From assembly GCF_002355595.1 (NCBI RefSeq), contig NZ_AP017422.1:2976001-3040000 (forward strand): a stretch of 64,000 nucleotides of DNA, read 5' to 3'. The notes under the pieces are model-generated. The model saw only the letters and a program-made list of their open reading frames with translations. It was not told the DNA's origin and did not search any database. Positions 25,980 through 34,546 of this stretch are shown one piece after another (position 1 is the stretch's first letter; each line of letters starts with the position of its first letter). A program made the translations under genes and the position numbers. The DNA comes from Filimonas lacunae (GTDB taxonomy: Bacteria > Bacteroidota > Bacteroidia > Chitinophagales > Chitinophagaceae).

Positions 25980-27188
25980 GTGAGCAATATTGCACAACGA
26001 ATACGGCAATTCAACGAAACGCGACTTCCAGCTTTTACCCAGCTGAAATTTCAGGTGATGGCAGAGAATGCTTTCTCTTTTTTTCGTGGCAGCTGTCATC
26101 TTTTTTATGAAGACTTACAGCGCAGTAATGCGTTGCCGCTATACCCTGTTACCTGGGTTTGCGGAGATATGCACCTGGAAAATTACGGAACTTACAAAGG
26201 TGATAATCGCCTGGTATATTTCGATATCAACGATTTTGACGAAGGTGCCCTGGCTCCTGCTACGTGGGAGCTGGCCCGTATGGTAACCAGCATCTTTGTA
26301 GGACTTACATCGTTGGGTATTCCCACAAAAGAAGCACGCAAGAGTGCAGAACAATTTCTGGCGGTGTATTCATCTACATTGGCAAAAGGACGATCCCGGT
26401 ATATAGAACCACGTACTGCAGATGGTATGGTGCAATCGTTCCTGGAGCAGGTGGCTACCCGGCGTCAGAAAGAGCTTGTACGAGAGCGTACCATCCTACG
26501 CAACCATAAGCTGTTGCTGAAAACAGACAAGGTGCGTCTGTTTCCGCTTGACAAATCCCTCAAAGCCGCACTGATTCAACACATACAGGAATGGTTTGCC
26601 CTGCACCCCTATTTGTATAAAAACTATCAGGTGGTGGATGTAGCTTTCCGGGTAGCCGGAACCGGTAGCCTGGGGGTGAACAGATACCTCTTTCTGCTAA
26701 GAAGTGACATTAATTCTAAAAAGGCGTTGTTCATTGATATGAAACAGGCGCTGCCCTCTTGCTTATCTGCTTGTTCTTCCACACCACAGCCGGTTTGGGA
26801 GTCAGAAGCTGCCAGAGTGGTTGCTATACAGGAAAGAATGCAGAACATTGTTCCTGCCTTGTTAAGCACTACGAAATTCGGGCAGGATTCGTATGTGCTG
26901 AAAGAGATGCAGCCTACGGCCGATAAGATCCGCTTTTTGCAATTGAAAGACAAGTATAAAGACATTGCGTGTGTTATCGCGGATATGGCGCTGCTTACAG
27001 CATCGGCCCAACTGCGTAGCGCTGCCCGGCAGGGAGCGGCAGGACCGGATGAACTTATTGCTTTTGGAAGAGATAATCATTGGCAGCAGGGTATTATTGA
27101 CTATGCCGCCACATATGCCCGCCAGGTAAAAAATGATTATAAGGAGTATCTAAAGCAATATAAAGCCGGATTTTTCGATAAAAGTTGA
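25980..27188 (+). CDS. DUF2252-family protein
   Basis: A 402-residue protein from a GTG start. It has the family pattern FSFFRGSCHLFYEDL, then VCGDMHLENYGTY and VYFDINDFDEG, followed by a long helical half. The GDxHxxN and DxxD motifs resemble the catalytic and metal loops of kinase-like (APH-fold) enzymes, and DUF2252 is regarded as distantly related to that fold. Its substrate is not known. The family is widespread in soil bacteria. Confidence 0.85.
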   Translation: MSNIAQRIRQFNETRLPAFTQLKFQVMAENAFSFFRGSCHLFYEDLQRSNALPLYPVTWVCGDMHLENYGTYKGDNRLVYFDINDFDEGALAPATWELARMVTSIFVGLTSLGIPTKEARKSAEQFLAVYSSTLAKGRSRYIEPRTADGMVQSFLEQVATRRQKELVRERTILRNHKLLLKTDKVRLFPLDKSLKAALIQHIQEWFALHPYLYKNYQVVDVAFRVAGTGSLGVNRYLFLLRSDINSKKALFIDMKQALPSCLSACSSTPQPVWESEAARVVAIQERMQNIVPALLSTTKFGQDSYVLKEMQPTADKIRFLQLKDKYKDIACVIADMALLTASAQLRSAARQGAAGPDELIAFGRDNHWQQGIIDYAATYARQVKNDYKEYLKQYKAGFFDKS

Positions 27189-27429
27189 AGCTGATGCATT
27201 ACTGGCAGTTTTTCTCCTGCTTCTATTTTGCATATTCTTTTTTCAAACAGTGACTGCAAGGTCTGTATCCATTGGCCAATTTACAGGGCATAAAATTAGC
27301 TTTAGCAGTAATGGTAGAAAATCCGAAACTTGCTATCTTTTGTAAGCAGCGGCATGCTGTTTAATTTGAAAATTCACCATAATTGGCTATTATAGCATTT
27401 TAAAACCCTTTACTCTTATAGCGGCTCAC

Positions 27430-27876
27430 ATGGAAGCAGTGATATTTTGTGGTATTCAGGCAACGGGAAAATCAACCTTTTTCAAAGAAAAATTTTTCAG
27501 AACGCACATGCGTATTTCCTTAGACCAATTAAACACCAGGAATAAGGAATCTAAGTTTATAGAAACCTGCTTTCACACCTTCCATCCATTTGTTGTAGAC
27601 AATACCAATCCTTCAAAGGAAGAGAGAGCCAGGTACATTACCCAGGCAAAAGCCAATAAGTATAAAGTGATCGGGTATTATTTCCAGTCTAAACTGTCCG
27701 ATGCGTTGGAGCGCAACAGTCAACGAACGGGCAAGGAGAATATTCCTGAAATTGGCATCAAGGGCACGTTTAAACGACTGGTGCTGCCAACAATGGAAGA
27801 AGGATTTGATGCGCTTTATTATGTAACTACTGATAACAATACATTTATCGTAAAAGAATGGTCAGATGAAATTTGA
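27430..27876 (+). CDS. P-loop polynucleotide-kinase-like protein
   Basis: A 148-residue single-domain P-loop kinase. The Walker A motif GIQATGKST is at residues 8-16, and the lid/base region includes VVDNTNPSKEERARYI, typical of the T4 PNK/zeta-toxin-like kinase group. There is no phosphatase or ligase domain. It overlaps the Thg1-like gene by 11 bp, a strong sign of coupled function. 5'-phosphorylation of RNA ends is a reasonable inference from the partner; other small-molecule or nucleoside kinases share the fold. Confidence 0.8.
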   Translation: MEAVIFCGIQATGKSTFFKEKFFRTHMRISLDQLNTRNKESKFIETCFHTFHPFVVDNTNPSKEERARYITQAKANKYKVIGYYFQSKLSDALERNSQRTGKENIPEIGIKGTFKRLVLPTMEEGFDALYYVTTDNNTFIVKEWSDEI

Positions 27877-28642
27877 TGATCTGGATTATAAGATGAGGGT
27901 TTATGAAACCTCGCAAGACCGCTGTGTCTTACCTGATATGTACCTGGTAGCGCGAATTGATGGGCGAAGCTTTACCAAGCTGACGAAAGAAGTGCATCAA
28001 TTTGAAGCGCCCTTTGACGAAAAATTCCGCGACCTGATGGTGGAAACCGTAAAGCACCTGATGAACTGTGGTTTCAATATTATTTACGGTTATACAGAGA
28101 GTGATGAAATATCCCTGTTATTCCACCCAATGGAAAATACGTTTGGACGTAAAACAAGGAAGTATATCTCTATCCTGGCGGGTGAAGCCAGTGCTAAGTT
28201 CTCCTCTCTTTTAGGAAGTGTAGGTGCTTTTGATTGCCGCTTATCTGAACTACCTAACAAAAAACTGGTAGAGGATTATTTCAGATGGCGTAACGAAGAT
28301 GCACACAGAAATGCACTGAATGCCCACTGTTATTGGCGTTTAAGGGGTGATCGCTTTTCGGCAAATGAAGCAACTTCCAAAATTGAAGGCATGAGCACCG
28401 GGGCAAAGAACGAACTGTTGTTTCAATATGGTGTTAACTTCAATAACATTCCTAACTGGCAAAAGAGAGGGATCGGGTTTTATTGGAAGGACGTGAAAAA
28501 GGAAGGGTTTAATCCGAAGACAAATGAACATGTATGGGCAGATAAACGGATTTTGTATACCGACTTTGACTTGCCTATGCGGGAAGAGTACAATACGTTT
28601 ATAAACGAACTGGTAGATAAGTACGATACTGTGATCGTTTAG
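27866..28642 (+). CDS. Thg1-like protein (3'-5' nucleotidyltransferase)
   Basis: A 258-residue protein of the tRNA-His guanylyltransferase superfamily. The polymerase-like metal sites are seen as ARIDGRSFTKLT (Asp32, Gly33) and YTESDEISLLF (Asp80, Glu81), and the family helix KYISILAGEASAKF follows. Eukaryotic Thg1 adds G-1 to tRNA-His; bacterial homologues (TLPs) add nucleotides in the 3'-5' direction to repair truncated tRNA 5' ends. Its start lies inside the kinase gene. Coupling to a kinase that could restore 5'-phosphates suggests an RNA repair unit. A strong terminator follows. Confidence 0.88.
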   Translation: MKFDDLDYKMRVYETSQDRCVLPDMYLVARIDGRSFTKLTKEVHQFEAPFDEKFRDLMVETVKHLMNCGFNIIYGYTESDEISLLFHPMENTFGRKTRKYISILAGEASAKFSSLLGSVGAFDCRLSELPNKKLVEDYFRWRNEDAHRNALNAHCYWRLRGDRFSANEATSKIEGMSTGAKNELLFQYGVNFNNIPNWQKRGIGFYWKDVKKEGFNPKTNEHVWADKRILYTDFDLPMREEYNTFINELVDKYDTVIV

Positions 28643-28643
28643 C

Positions 28644-28677
28644 AAAAAGCCTTCTGACTTTCATCAGAAGGCTTTTT
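28644..28677. terminator. Bidirectional intrinsic terminator
   Basis: Perfect 14-bp stem AAAAAGCCTTCTGA / TCAGAAGGCTTTTT with a 6-nt loop, between the convergent Thg1-like gene and the small monooxygenase gene. Both strands have T-runs. Confidence 0.88.
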
Positions 28678-28686
28678 TGCCACCAC

Positions 28687-28977
28687 TTACGGATGAATAT
28701 CTTTTAGCACATCTATAACCACTTCCGCTTTCCCTTGCAGGCTGTTGATCAGCTCTTTAAAGTGTGGAGTAGTGTTGTGAAAATCAATAGCTTCCTGCGA
28801 CTTCCATTCTTCTATCATTACTAATATGCTGGAATCGGATACGCTTTCCGTAAGATCGTAGAATACATTTCCGTCTTCGGCACGCGATGCTACCACACAT
28901 TTTAACAAGCTGGCGATCACCTCTTCCCTATTGGCCGGTTTTACTTTAAATTTTGCGACAATTTTTAAACTGCTCAT
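28687..28977 (-). CDS. Antibiotic-biosynthesis-monooxygenase-like (YgiN-type) protein
   Basis: A 96-residue ferredoxin-like alpha-beta barrel protein of the ABM family: LKIVAKFKVKPANREEVI at the start, then EDGNVFYDLTES, then MIEEWKSQEAIDFHNTTPHFKEL. Relatives include quinol monooxygenase YgiN and heme-degrading or AI-2 processing enzymes. It forms homodimers in known structures. A stand-alone housekeeping or stress role is likely. Confidence 0.85.
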   Translation of the reverse strand: MSSLKIVAKFKVKPANREEVIASLLKCVVASRAEDGNVFYDLTESVSDSSILVMIEEWKSQEAIDFHNTTPHFKELINSLQGKAEVVIDVLKDIHP

Positions 28978-29074
28978 CTGGTACTCTTTTAGTTTGTAAG
29001 CCTGTGAACGGTAAAGTTCGGATAAGTTTTGTTTAGTTAGTAACAGTATGTTCGCTGCTATATCTGCGATTCAA

Positions 29075-29770
29075 TTAGTAGCTGGGTGGCTGTTGTTTAT
29101 AGGTGCGAAAGATCCTGTCCCAGATGCTGGTGTAAAAGCCAAAATTATACCGTATATCCTGGTGGTGATTATGATGGAAGGTAGAAGTGCCCAGGTATCG
29201 GATGCCAGGCCATTGCAACATGGCAGAAGGTAGTGGCTCCATACCCAGATGACCTATCAGGCCAAAGATCACATTCACCACCAGGTATATGATAATGCCA
29301 TAGATATTGAAAGGATATATTAAAAGCAGCAACAGCCACAAACTGCCAAACCCCAACGCTTCCACCGGGTGCAGTACAAACAGGTCAATGGGCGACGGAT
29401 CAACAGCTTCGTGATGTAACATGTGCACTGCCTTATACAGAAATGTTTTGTGTATAATTATATGAAACACAAACATCAATAAGTCCATTGCCAGAAACAG
29501 TATGATAAAATGCGGTAACATCCACCACGAAAAGTGCGTGTCTATCACTATATACTGGTGTTCCCACAGCCTATACCCGGCAAAGGTTACTACCGTATTT
29601 AATACATTGGTAACAGCACATAGATACCAGTCTTTGGTAGAATAACGCCCTTTATAAAAGAAGCTGCCAATGAACAATACGCCGAAGGTAATGAGTATGT
29701 TTTCTGTCAGGAAGATAAGCCATATATAGCCTGAGGGTAATTGTAGTAAATAGGTAAGTATGTTATCCAA
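29075..29770 (-). CDS. Fatty acid hydroxylase/sterol desaturase family membrane protein
   Basis: A 231-residue integral membrane protein with about four hydrophobic spans. The di-iron histidine boxes are seen as HIIIH, HMLHH and HHNHH, the pattern of the fatty acid hydroxylase superfamily. Such enzymes hydroxylate lipid chains or sterol-like/carotenoid substrates using O2. No lipid pathway genes are adjacent, so the substrate is open. Confidence 0.88.
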   Translation of the reverse strand: MDNILTYLLQLPSGYIWLIFLTENILITFGVLFIGSFFYKGRYSTKDWYLCAVTNVLNTVVTFAGYRLWEHQYIVIDTHFSWWMLPHFIILFLAMDLLMFVFHIIIHKTFLYKAVHMLHHEAVDPSPIDLFVLHPVEALGFGSLWLLLLLIYPFNIYGIIIYLVVNVIFGLIGHLGMEPLPSAMLQWPGIRYLGTSTFHHNHHQDIRYNFGFYTSIWDRIFRTYKQQPPSY

Positions 29771-29800
29771 TGTTGTTATAAGTTTAATTACACCGGCGTG

Positions 29801-30184
29801 TTATTTGTTTGACCATAAAACGTGTTGAAGGTAACTTTTGAAATCTTCGTACCCGTTAATGGCAGGATTATTTAAGTCAATCATTTGGCCTAATGATGTG
29901 TCAAAAATTTGCCAATGATGTTTTCGAGCTATGGTAATCAATTCATAAAGGCCCTTTTCATTATACATGAATAATATTGTATTACTCACAGGCTCATTAT
30001 GTGTAAAGTATTCAATGATAAAGTCATCTCCATTTATTCTTCTATGGCTATTATCTTTTTCAATCTGTTCAAACGAACTTTCTAAAACAGCGTAAAAGTC
30101 TGTAGGCTCTAATTGTTCTTCATCTATTTCTTCTACTGACAGAATAGTTTGTCGTGAGTTAAACAATACAATGTCCCAGCTCAT
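29801..30184 (-). CDS. Conserved small protein of unknown function (MSWDIVLF type)
   Basis: A 127-residue cytoplasmic protein beginning MSWDIVLFNSRQTILSVEEI and containing IDLNNPAINGYEDF near the end. I recall this start from a recurrent uncharacterised family in Bacteroidota; no function is established. It shows no signal or membrane segment. It is the middle one of three same-direction genes with short gaps (DinB-like upstream, hydroxylase downstream). Confidence 0.65.
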   Translation of the reverse strand: MSWDIVLFNSRQTILSVEEIDEEQLEPTDFYAVLESSFEQIEKDNSHRRINGDDFIIEYFTHNEPVSNTILFMYNEKGLYELITIARKHHWQIFDTSLGQMIDLNNPAINGYEDFKSYLQHVLWSNK

Positions 30185-30199
30185 AGTTTTTTTTTTTGA

Positions 30200-30769
30200 T
30201 CAATTTTGTGTTGCATTAAATTCCGCTTCGTTTTTCTCCATTTGCTGCACATGTCTTTGCCCGTGCTGGGCCAGGAAGTAAATGTATTCATAAACATCTA
30301 TTTTACCCAGGTTGTTTACAGTCATGGTGGTTTTGTAAAGCACTCCTTCCCCATTCTTCATCCGGTCAAGACTATGCAGGCACTGATTTACCTGCTCTTT
30401 CAGCTGCACGCGGACTTCTTTAAGTGGTTTGGTTCCTGTTGGTTCCATATGTTCAGGTCTTATCCAGGTAAATGAGTTGCGTATTCCCACTTCTGTTAAT
30501 TGATCGCGGTGAAAAATATAGTTGCTTAACTCCTCATCCAGATCAAGTTTGTGAATGTTTTGCAGGGCTTTACTGGTGCCTTTGTCAATGAGGATCAGTA
30601 GAAAATGGTTGGTTAACCCTATATGTTCTAAAATTTCGTTGATCTTCCAGCCGTTGTTGCTGGGACGGTAATTGCGCAGCGTTTCATCTTTATCAAACCA
30701 GGTGTCTATGGTGGTGAAGGTGCTGGTAAGAAAGCTTTTTATATCAGTTATGATCGTTTGTATGTTCAT
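30200..30769 (-). CDS. DinB-superfamily protein
   Basis: A 189-residue four-helix-bundle protein. DinB features include an N-terminal segment with NGWKINEILEHIGLTNHF (first metal-binding His) and the C-terminal YFLAQHGQRHVQQM (second and third His). DinB/YfiT proteins bind a divalent metal and include thiol-dependent transferases, but many have no known role. It starts a minus-strand group with two short-gapped genes downstream. Confidence 0.8.
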   Translation of the reverse strand: MNIQTIITDIKSFLTSTFTTIDTWFDKDETLRNYRPSNNGWKINEILEHIGLTNHFLLILIDKGTSKALQNIHKLDLDEELSNYIFHRDQLTEVGIRNSFTWIRPEHMEPTGTKPLKEVRVQLKEQVNQCLHSLDRMKNGEGVLYKTTMTVNNLGKIDVYEYIYFLAQHGQRHVQQMEKNEAEFNATQN

Positions 30770-30818
30770 TGTTTGAGTGTTTTAGGCATTTGTTGTGGTA
30801 TAGGATTGTTGCTCGAAA

Positions 30819-31409
30819 TTATTTGTTTGTGTTAGTGTGATGTTCTGTCAGTTGTTGATATATTTCCTGTAAAGCACCGTTTGTGGCATTAGTACATTCA
30901 TTATTTAACGCTTTTAAAATAGTAATAGCTGCTACAGTGGGTGTTTTATTAAAGAGCTCTTCCTGCCAATGTCGACTTTGATTCAATTGCTCCATTATTG
31001 AAGAAGGTACCGTGTTATTGCGGATTTTACCATTGGAGAGGATAGTGTTATATAGTTGTAAAACTTGTTCTGCTAAGCGATTGCCTGTTTTTGTATGAAT
31101 TAAAATACGGGAAGCTATGTCGTCCCTCTCTCCTGCCGAGTCTGCTGTCTGCATTACTTGTTGTAGGCTGTCTATCAATAGTGAAAGGCGTGTGGCTTGT
31201 TGCTCCAATGTGTCGGCCTTTAAAGCAAGTGACGGATTCTTCTCTCTGTTTAATTTTATGAAAGTATAATAGTCGTCTGTGTTTATCTTTTCCTCTTTTT
31301 TCTGGAGTGTTGAATTGATAGAATCGAATGTGCTGGTTTGTGAAATTGGTGCCGGATTACATTGTATCAATAGAAAACAAAGAAAGCATAGTGCGTTTAT
31401 CTTACACAT
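30819..31409 (-). CDS. Putative lipoprotein with helical body, unknown
   Basis: A 196-residue protein with a lipoprotein signal (CFLCFLLIQC, lipobox Cys at about 17) and a mature part predicted to be largely helical and rich in Gln/Asn/Leu, with a possible coiled coil (TLEQQATRLSLLIDSLQQVM). No family is recognised. It could be periplasmic, anchored to the inner or outer membrane. Confidence 0.6.
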   Translation of the reverse strand: MCKINALCFLCFLLIQCNPAPISQTSTFDSINSTLQKKEEKINTDDYYTFIKLNREKNPSLALKADTLEQQATRLSLLIDSLQQVMQTADSAGERDDIASRILIHTKTGNRLAEQVLQLYNTILSNGKIRNNTVPSSIMEQLNQSRHWQEELFNKTPTVAAITILKALNNECTNATNGALQEIYQQLTEHHTNTNK

Positions 31410-31453
31410 ATATTTAGGGTTAATTTCAAAATTAAGACGCCAACAGCAAAATC

Positions 31454-32077
31454 ATGGAAAAAATTGCAACAGAGGTTATTGGTATGAAGAATGATAATTC
31501 TTGCCTGATCCGTTTTCAGGAACAAATAATAGACAACTTTCTAATACCTGCTTTTACGTTATATAAAGGGGAACTGGTGATTATTCAATATCCGGGTGGG
31601 CCTTTATTTAGTGCAAGATTTCCTTTGATAGAGCTGCTTACGGCTAGAACCAGTAATGATAATACAGAGGTAACTACCGCATTACACTACCCGGGACACT
31701 TAAAAGTGCGATCATCTATCTTTAATAGGCAGTATCCCTCTACAGTGAGTGGATATTTAAATAAGTATGCGAATAAGAATCATCCCTTCTATAACAAAAT
31801 TTATGGGATAGACGAAGTAAGGGGGAATGTTAAAATAAACATGCTATCAGGTTACCTCAGGCAGCAACTTGGCGTGTATGCTATTTTGTCCCGGACAAGT
31901 AATATTGTTTTTGACCTGGCAGGTGTTGATCCAGTTGGAGGGGTATTGATATTTAATGTTGTAAAATCAGCTATTGCTGCTGGCGGAGCCTGTATCTTAT
32001 TGGATCTCTGTGATGAATTCAAAGATTTGTGTACTACATTTATTCAAACAAAATATGTTGGTCCTCCTTTAGAATAA
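31454..32077 (+). CDS. Hypothetical protein, unknown
   Basis: A 207-residue protein (or 197 from the Met at 31484). It has no signal peptide. The first half contains a beta-rich part (LVIIQYPGGPLFSARFPLIE) and the C-terminal part a Gly/Ala-rich hydrophobic stretch (GGVLIFNVVKSAIAAGGACI) that could be a helix or a single membrane segment. I do not recognise a family. The next gene on this strand starts 60 bp later. Confidence 0.5.
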   Translation: MEKIATEVIGMKNDNSCLIRFQEQIIDNFLIPAFTLYKGELVIIQYPGGPLFSARFPLIELLTARTSNDNTEVTTALHYPGHLKVRSSIFNRQYPSTVSGYLNKYANKNHPFYNKIYGIDEVRGNVKINMLSGYLRQQLGVYAILSRTSNIVFDLAGVDPVGGVLIFNVVKSAIAAGGACILLDLCDEFKDLCTTFIQTKYVGPPLE

Positions 32078-32136
32078 CTGCCATAGGGTTGTCACTCCCC
32101 TATTGTAGGTTTGCTGAATCCACTAAAAGAAATACC

Positions 32137-32718
32137 ATGCCCCATAACGAAATAGATACTTTTTGTCCTGCCAGCAGGTTGCAGTGGCGACAATGGTTGC
32201 AGGAGAATCACCATACACGGGAATCTATATGGCTGGTGTATTATAAAAAGCAATCAGGGCAACCTACTGTACAGTACCAGGAGGCGTTGGAAGAAGCGCT
32301 TTGTTTTGGCTGGATAGACAGCACTAAAAAGTCGCTGGGCGACGACAGGTTTATGCAATTCTTTTGCAGAAGAAAGCCCACCAGCGTGTGGTCGAAGATA
32401 AACAAGGAAAAAGTGCAGCGCCTGATAGAAACGGGCTATATGGAGCCGGCCGGATTAGCTTGTATTGAAAAGGCTAAGCAAAACGGCTCGTGGGTAATAT
32501 TAGATGAGGTGGAAGAATTGGTGGTGCCTAAAGATTTATTGACGGCATTGAAAAAGATACCCGGTGCTAAAGATTATTTCCTGTGTTTAAGCAATTCTGT
32601 CAAAAAGAGTATTTTGCAATGGCTGGTGTTGGCGAAACGACCAGAAACCCGGCAAAAAAGAATACTGGAAATAGCCGAACTGGCAGGTGTACGGCAAAAG
32701 CCTAAGCAGTTCAGATAA
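32137..32718 (+). CDS. YdeI/OmpD-associated family protein
   Basis: A 193-residue cytoplasmic protein from the ATG at 32137; the longer frame from 32029 overlaps the preceding gene and lacks family similarity in its first 36 residues. The conserved core is FCPASRLQWRQWLQENHH, then ESIWLVYYKKQSG, then EEALCFGWIDSTKKSL and the C-terminal LAKRPETRQKRILEI. The family (bacteriocin-protection YdeI) has no firm biochemical role. It is followed after 8 bp by a CDP-alcohol phosphatidyltransferase-like gene. Confidence 0.82.
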   Translation: MPHNEIDTFCPASRLQWRQWLQENHHTRESIWLVYYKKQSGQPTVQYQEALEEALCFGWIDSTKKSLGDDRFMQFFCRRKPTSVWSKINKEKVQRLIETGYMEPAGLACIEKAKQNGSWVILDEVEELVVPKDLLTALKKIPGAKDYFLCLSNSVKKSILQWLVLAKRPETRQKRILEIAELAGVRQKPKQFR

Positions 32719-32726
32719 AAATACCA

Positions 32727-33335
32727 TTGCATTTGAAAAAGATACCCTTATACCTTATTTACTCCCGTTTAGTGCTAAGTGTGGTTATTGTGTTGTTTGC
32801 CATATGGCGGCCGCCCTTTTATAGAGGTTGTATGGTAGCATTGCTGGTAACTGGTTTGTTAACGGATGTGTTTGACGGCATCATTGCCCGTAAACTCAAT
32901 GTATCAACCCAACGTTTACGCAGACTGGACTCTTCCATCGACCAGGTGTTTTGGATAGCGGTACTGGCTGCATGCTGCATTACCTGTCCTGCTTTTTTCA
33001 TCCGCAATTATGTGTACCTGCTGATTGTTCTTGGTGCAGAAGTGCTTACTTATGTAGTAAGTTTTATCCGTTTTAAAAAGGAAGTAGCTACCCATGCAAT
33101 TGCTTCCAAGGTGTGGACGCTTACTATCCTGGCAACGCTTATCCAGGTAATATTGAGCTGCGATTCGGGCTGGTTGTTTCAGTGTTGTTTTTACCTGGGA
33201 GTGGTTACCCGGGTGGAGATATTGCTGATATTGTGTATTATCAAAAGCTGGCATAATGATATACCCAGCATCTATCATGCTGTACAGTTAAGAAAGGGAA
33301 AAGAGATAAAAAGGCATCAACTGTTTAATGGATAA
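32727..33335 (+). CDS. CDP-alcohol phosphatidyltransferase-like membrane protein
   Basis: A 202-residue protein with about five membrane spans, read from TTG (32727 or 32733). The catalytic motif region reads DGIIARKLNVSTQRLRRLD, then SSID: the family pattern DGxxAR(x8)G(x3)D(x3)D is kept except that the Gly after the eight-residue spacer is Leu. Members transfer phosphatidyl groups to an alcohol in phospholipid synthesis; the altered motif leaves the activity uncertain. It may be co-transcribed with the YdeI-like gene. Confidence 0.72.
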   Translation: MHLKKIPLYLIYSRLVLSVVIVLFAIWRPPFYRGCMVALLVTGLLTDVFDGIIARKLNVSTQRLRRLDSSIDQVFWIAVLAACCITCPAFFIRNYVYLLIVLGAEVLTYVVSFIRFKKEVATHAIASKVWTLTILATLIQVILSCDSGWLFQCCFYLGVVTRVEILLILCIIKSWHNDIPSIYHAVQLRKGKEIKRHQLFNG

Positions 33336-33358
33336 TTCGATAACGATATTATTACCTG

Positions 33359-34360
33359 CTAAAGCTGAATAAGGCTCCAGTGCTTACTGGCAAGGTTTCT
33401 TAAAAAGCCGGTGTATATTTTTAAAGTAGTGGGTTGAAGAAAGGTATAGAACTGGTCGTGCGTGGTATGAAAGCCCATGTAAAACAACCAGAAACCTAGT
33501 GATAGATAAGGTATGAGGGCCAGTTCTGCTTCGCTTACACTATTATGTTCCCGGTAAGCAGCTACCAGTTGGGAAAACATATTGTCTGCATCTTCCTGTT
33601 TCATTCTGCCAGCGTACACGTCCAGTTGCAGATGCTGCCAGTAGCTCATCAGGTCGTTCACCTGCCATCCATATCCCATAAAATCAAAATCAAAAAAGGT
33701 AACGGCATCTCCCTCAAAATGAAAGTTTTTAGGCAAAAAATCAAAGTGACAATAGCCGGTAGCAAAGCCGGATGTATCAGTTTTATCCAATAGGTCTGCT
33801 ATCTGCGTGGCAGCCTGGGTAAGCCAGCGATAATCTTCGGGGTTATCGGCAAACCGCGGTTGCAGTTTTTGTAAAGGGTTAAATAATGTAGTGCTGGTGT
33901 TAAACGTCCACCGGCTATTTCCATAAACCATCCTGGCAGCAGCTTTATGAAACCGGGCTATTTGTGCACCCAGTGTTTGCAATTGTGCAGGAGATAGCAC
34001 ACGTACCACGTTGCCTGGCGCATAACTAAATAAAACCGCTTGCCGTTCTCCCTCCATAGCAGGAAGGCTTTGTTGATAATTATTATGGATGTCAGGTATG
34101 GGATAAGATACAGGCACTCCTGCCTTATGCAAATCAAGCAGCAGTGCTATTTCTTCTGTTACTTGTGCCGCCGTGCGGTGTGTATGGCGGCAAACGCGTA
34201 GTATAAAACGCTGATCGCCTGCTTTTATCAGGTAGGTATCTCCTACTCCCCTGGTAATAAATTCACACTGTGCCCCGGAAATAGAATACTGTTGGGCAAT
34301 AAATGCTGCCAATGCTTCTGTCGAGAGCGTTGAATAAGTAGCGGGAAAGGTGGATGACAT
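33359..34360 (-). CDS. Aminoglycoside-phosphotransferase-fold (APH) kinase
   Basis: A 333-residue protein. Residues 10-110 form the kinase N-lobe (FILRVCRHTHRTAAQVTEE) and 200-250 the catalytic lobe with CHFDFLPKNF (Brenner-type HxDxxxxN) and FFDFDFMGYG (Mg-binding Asp). This is the homoserine-kinase-II/choline-kinase-like APH family; the true substrate is unknown and resistance should not be assumed. Upstream of its start lies the 640-bp gene-free stretch that contains the 21-bp palindrome array. Confidence 0.82.
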   Translation of the reverse strand: MSSTFPATYSTLSTEALAAFIAQQYSISGAQCEFITRGVGDTYLIKAGDQRFILRVCRHTHRTAAQVTEEIALLLDLHKAGVPVSYPIPDIHNNYQQSLPAMEGERQAVLFSYAPGNVVRVLSPAQLQTLGAQIARFHKAAARMVYGNSRWTFNTSTTLFNPLQKLQPRFADNPEDYRWLTQAATQIADLLDKTDTSGFATGYCHFDFLPKNFHFEGDAVTFFDFDFMGYGWQVNDLMSYWQHLQLDVYAGRMKQEDADNMFSQLVAAYREHNSVSEAELALIPYLSLGFWLFYMGFHTTHDQFYTFLQPTTLKIYTGFLRNLASKHWSLIQL

Positions 34361-34546
34361 AAAATAAACGTTACCTGCAATGTAGGATAATGAAAAATAA
34401 CAGGCAACATATTATAGATAAATAGAGTGTGTGGTAGATGGAAAAAGTAGTTATAGCTACTTCGCAGCAGTTGTTGTTCTGGCGTAAGGGTATGGCGTTT
34501 GCCGATTCGGGGTATGTGATCTGTCGTAAATACGTGATTATCTAAG
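34361..34546. other. Upstream region of the APH-like gene
   Basis: No gene is supported. A 35-codon plus-strand frame (34438-34545) ends two bases before the palindrome array begins; it lacks a convincing ribosome binding site and is within chance expectation. The minus-strand promoter of the APH-like gene should lie near 34365-34440. Confidence 0.35.

Noticed and set aside
34438..34545. 35-codon plus-strand frame just before the palindrome array
   Set aside because: No ribosome binding site or recognisable composition; length is within chance for open frames in this DNA.
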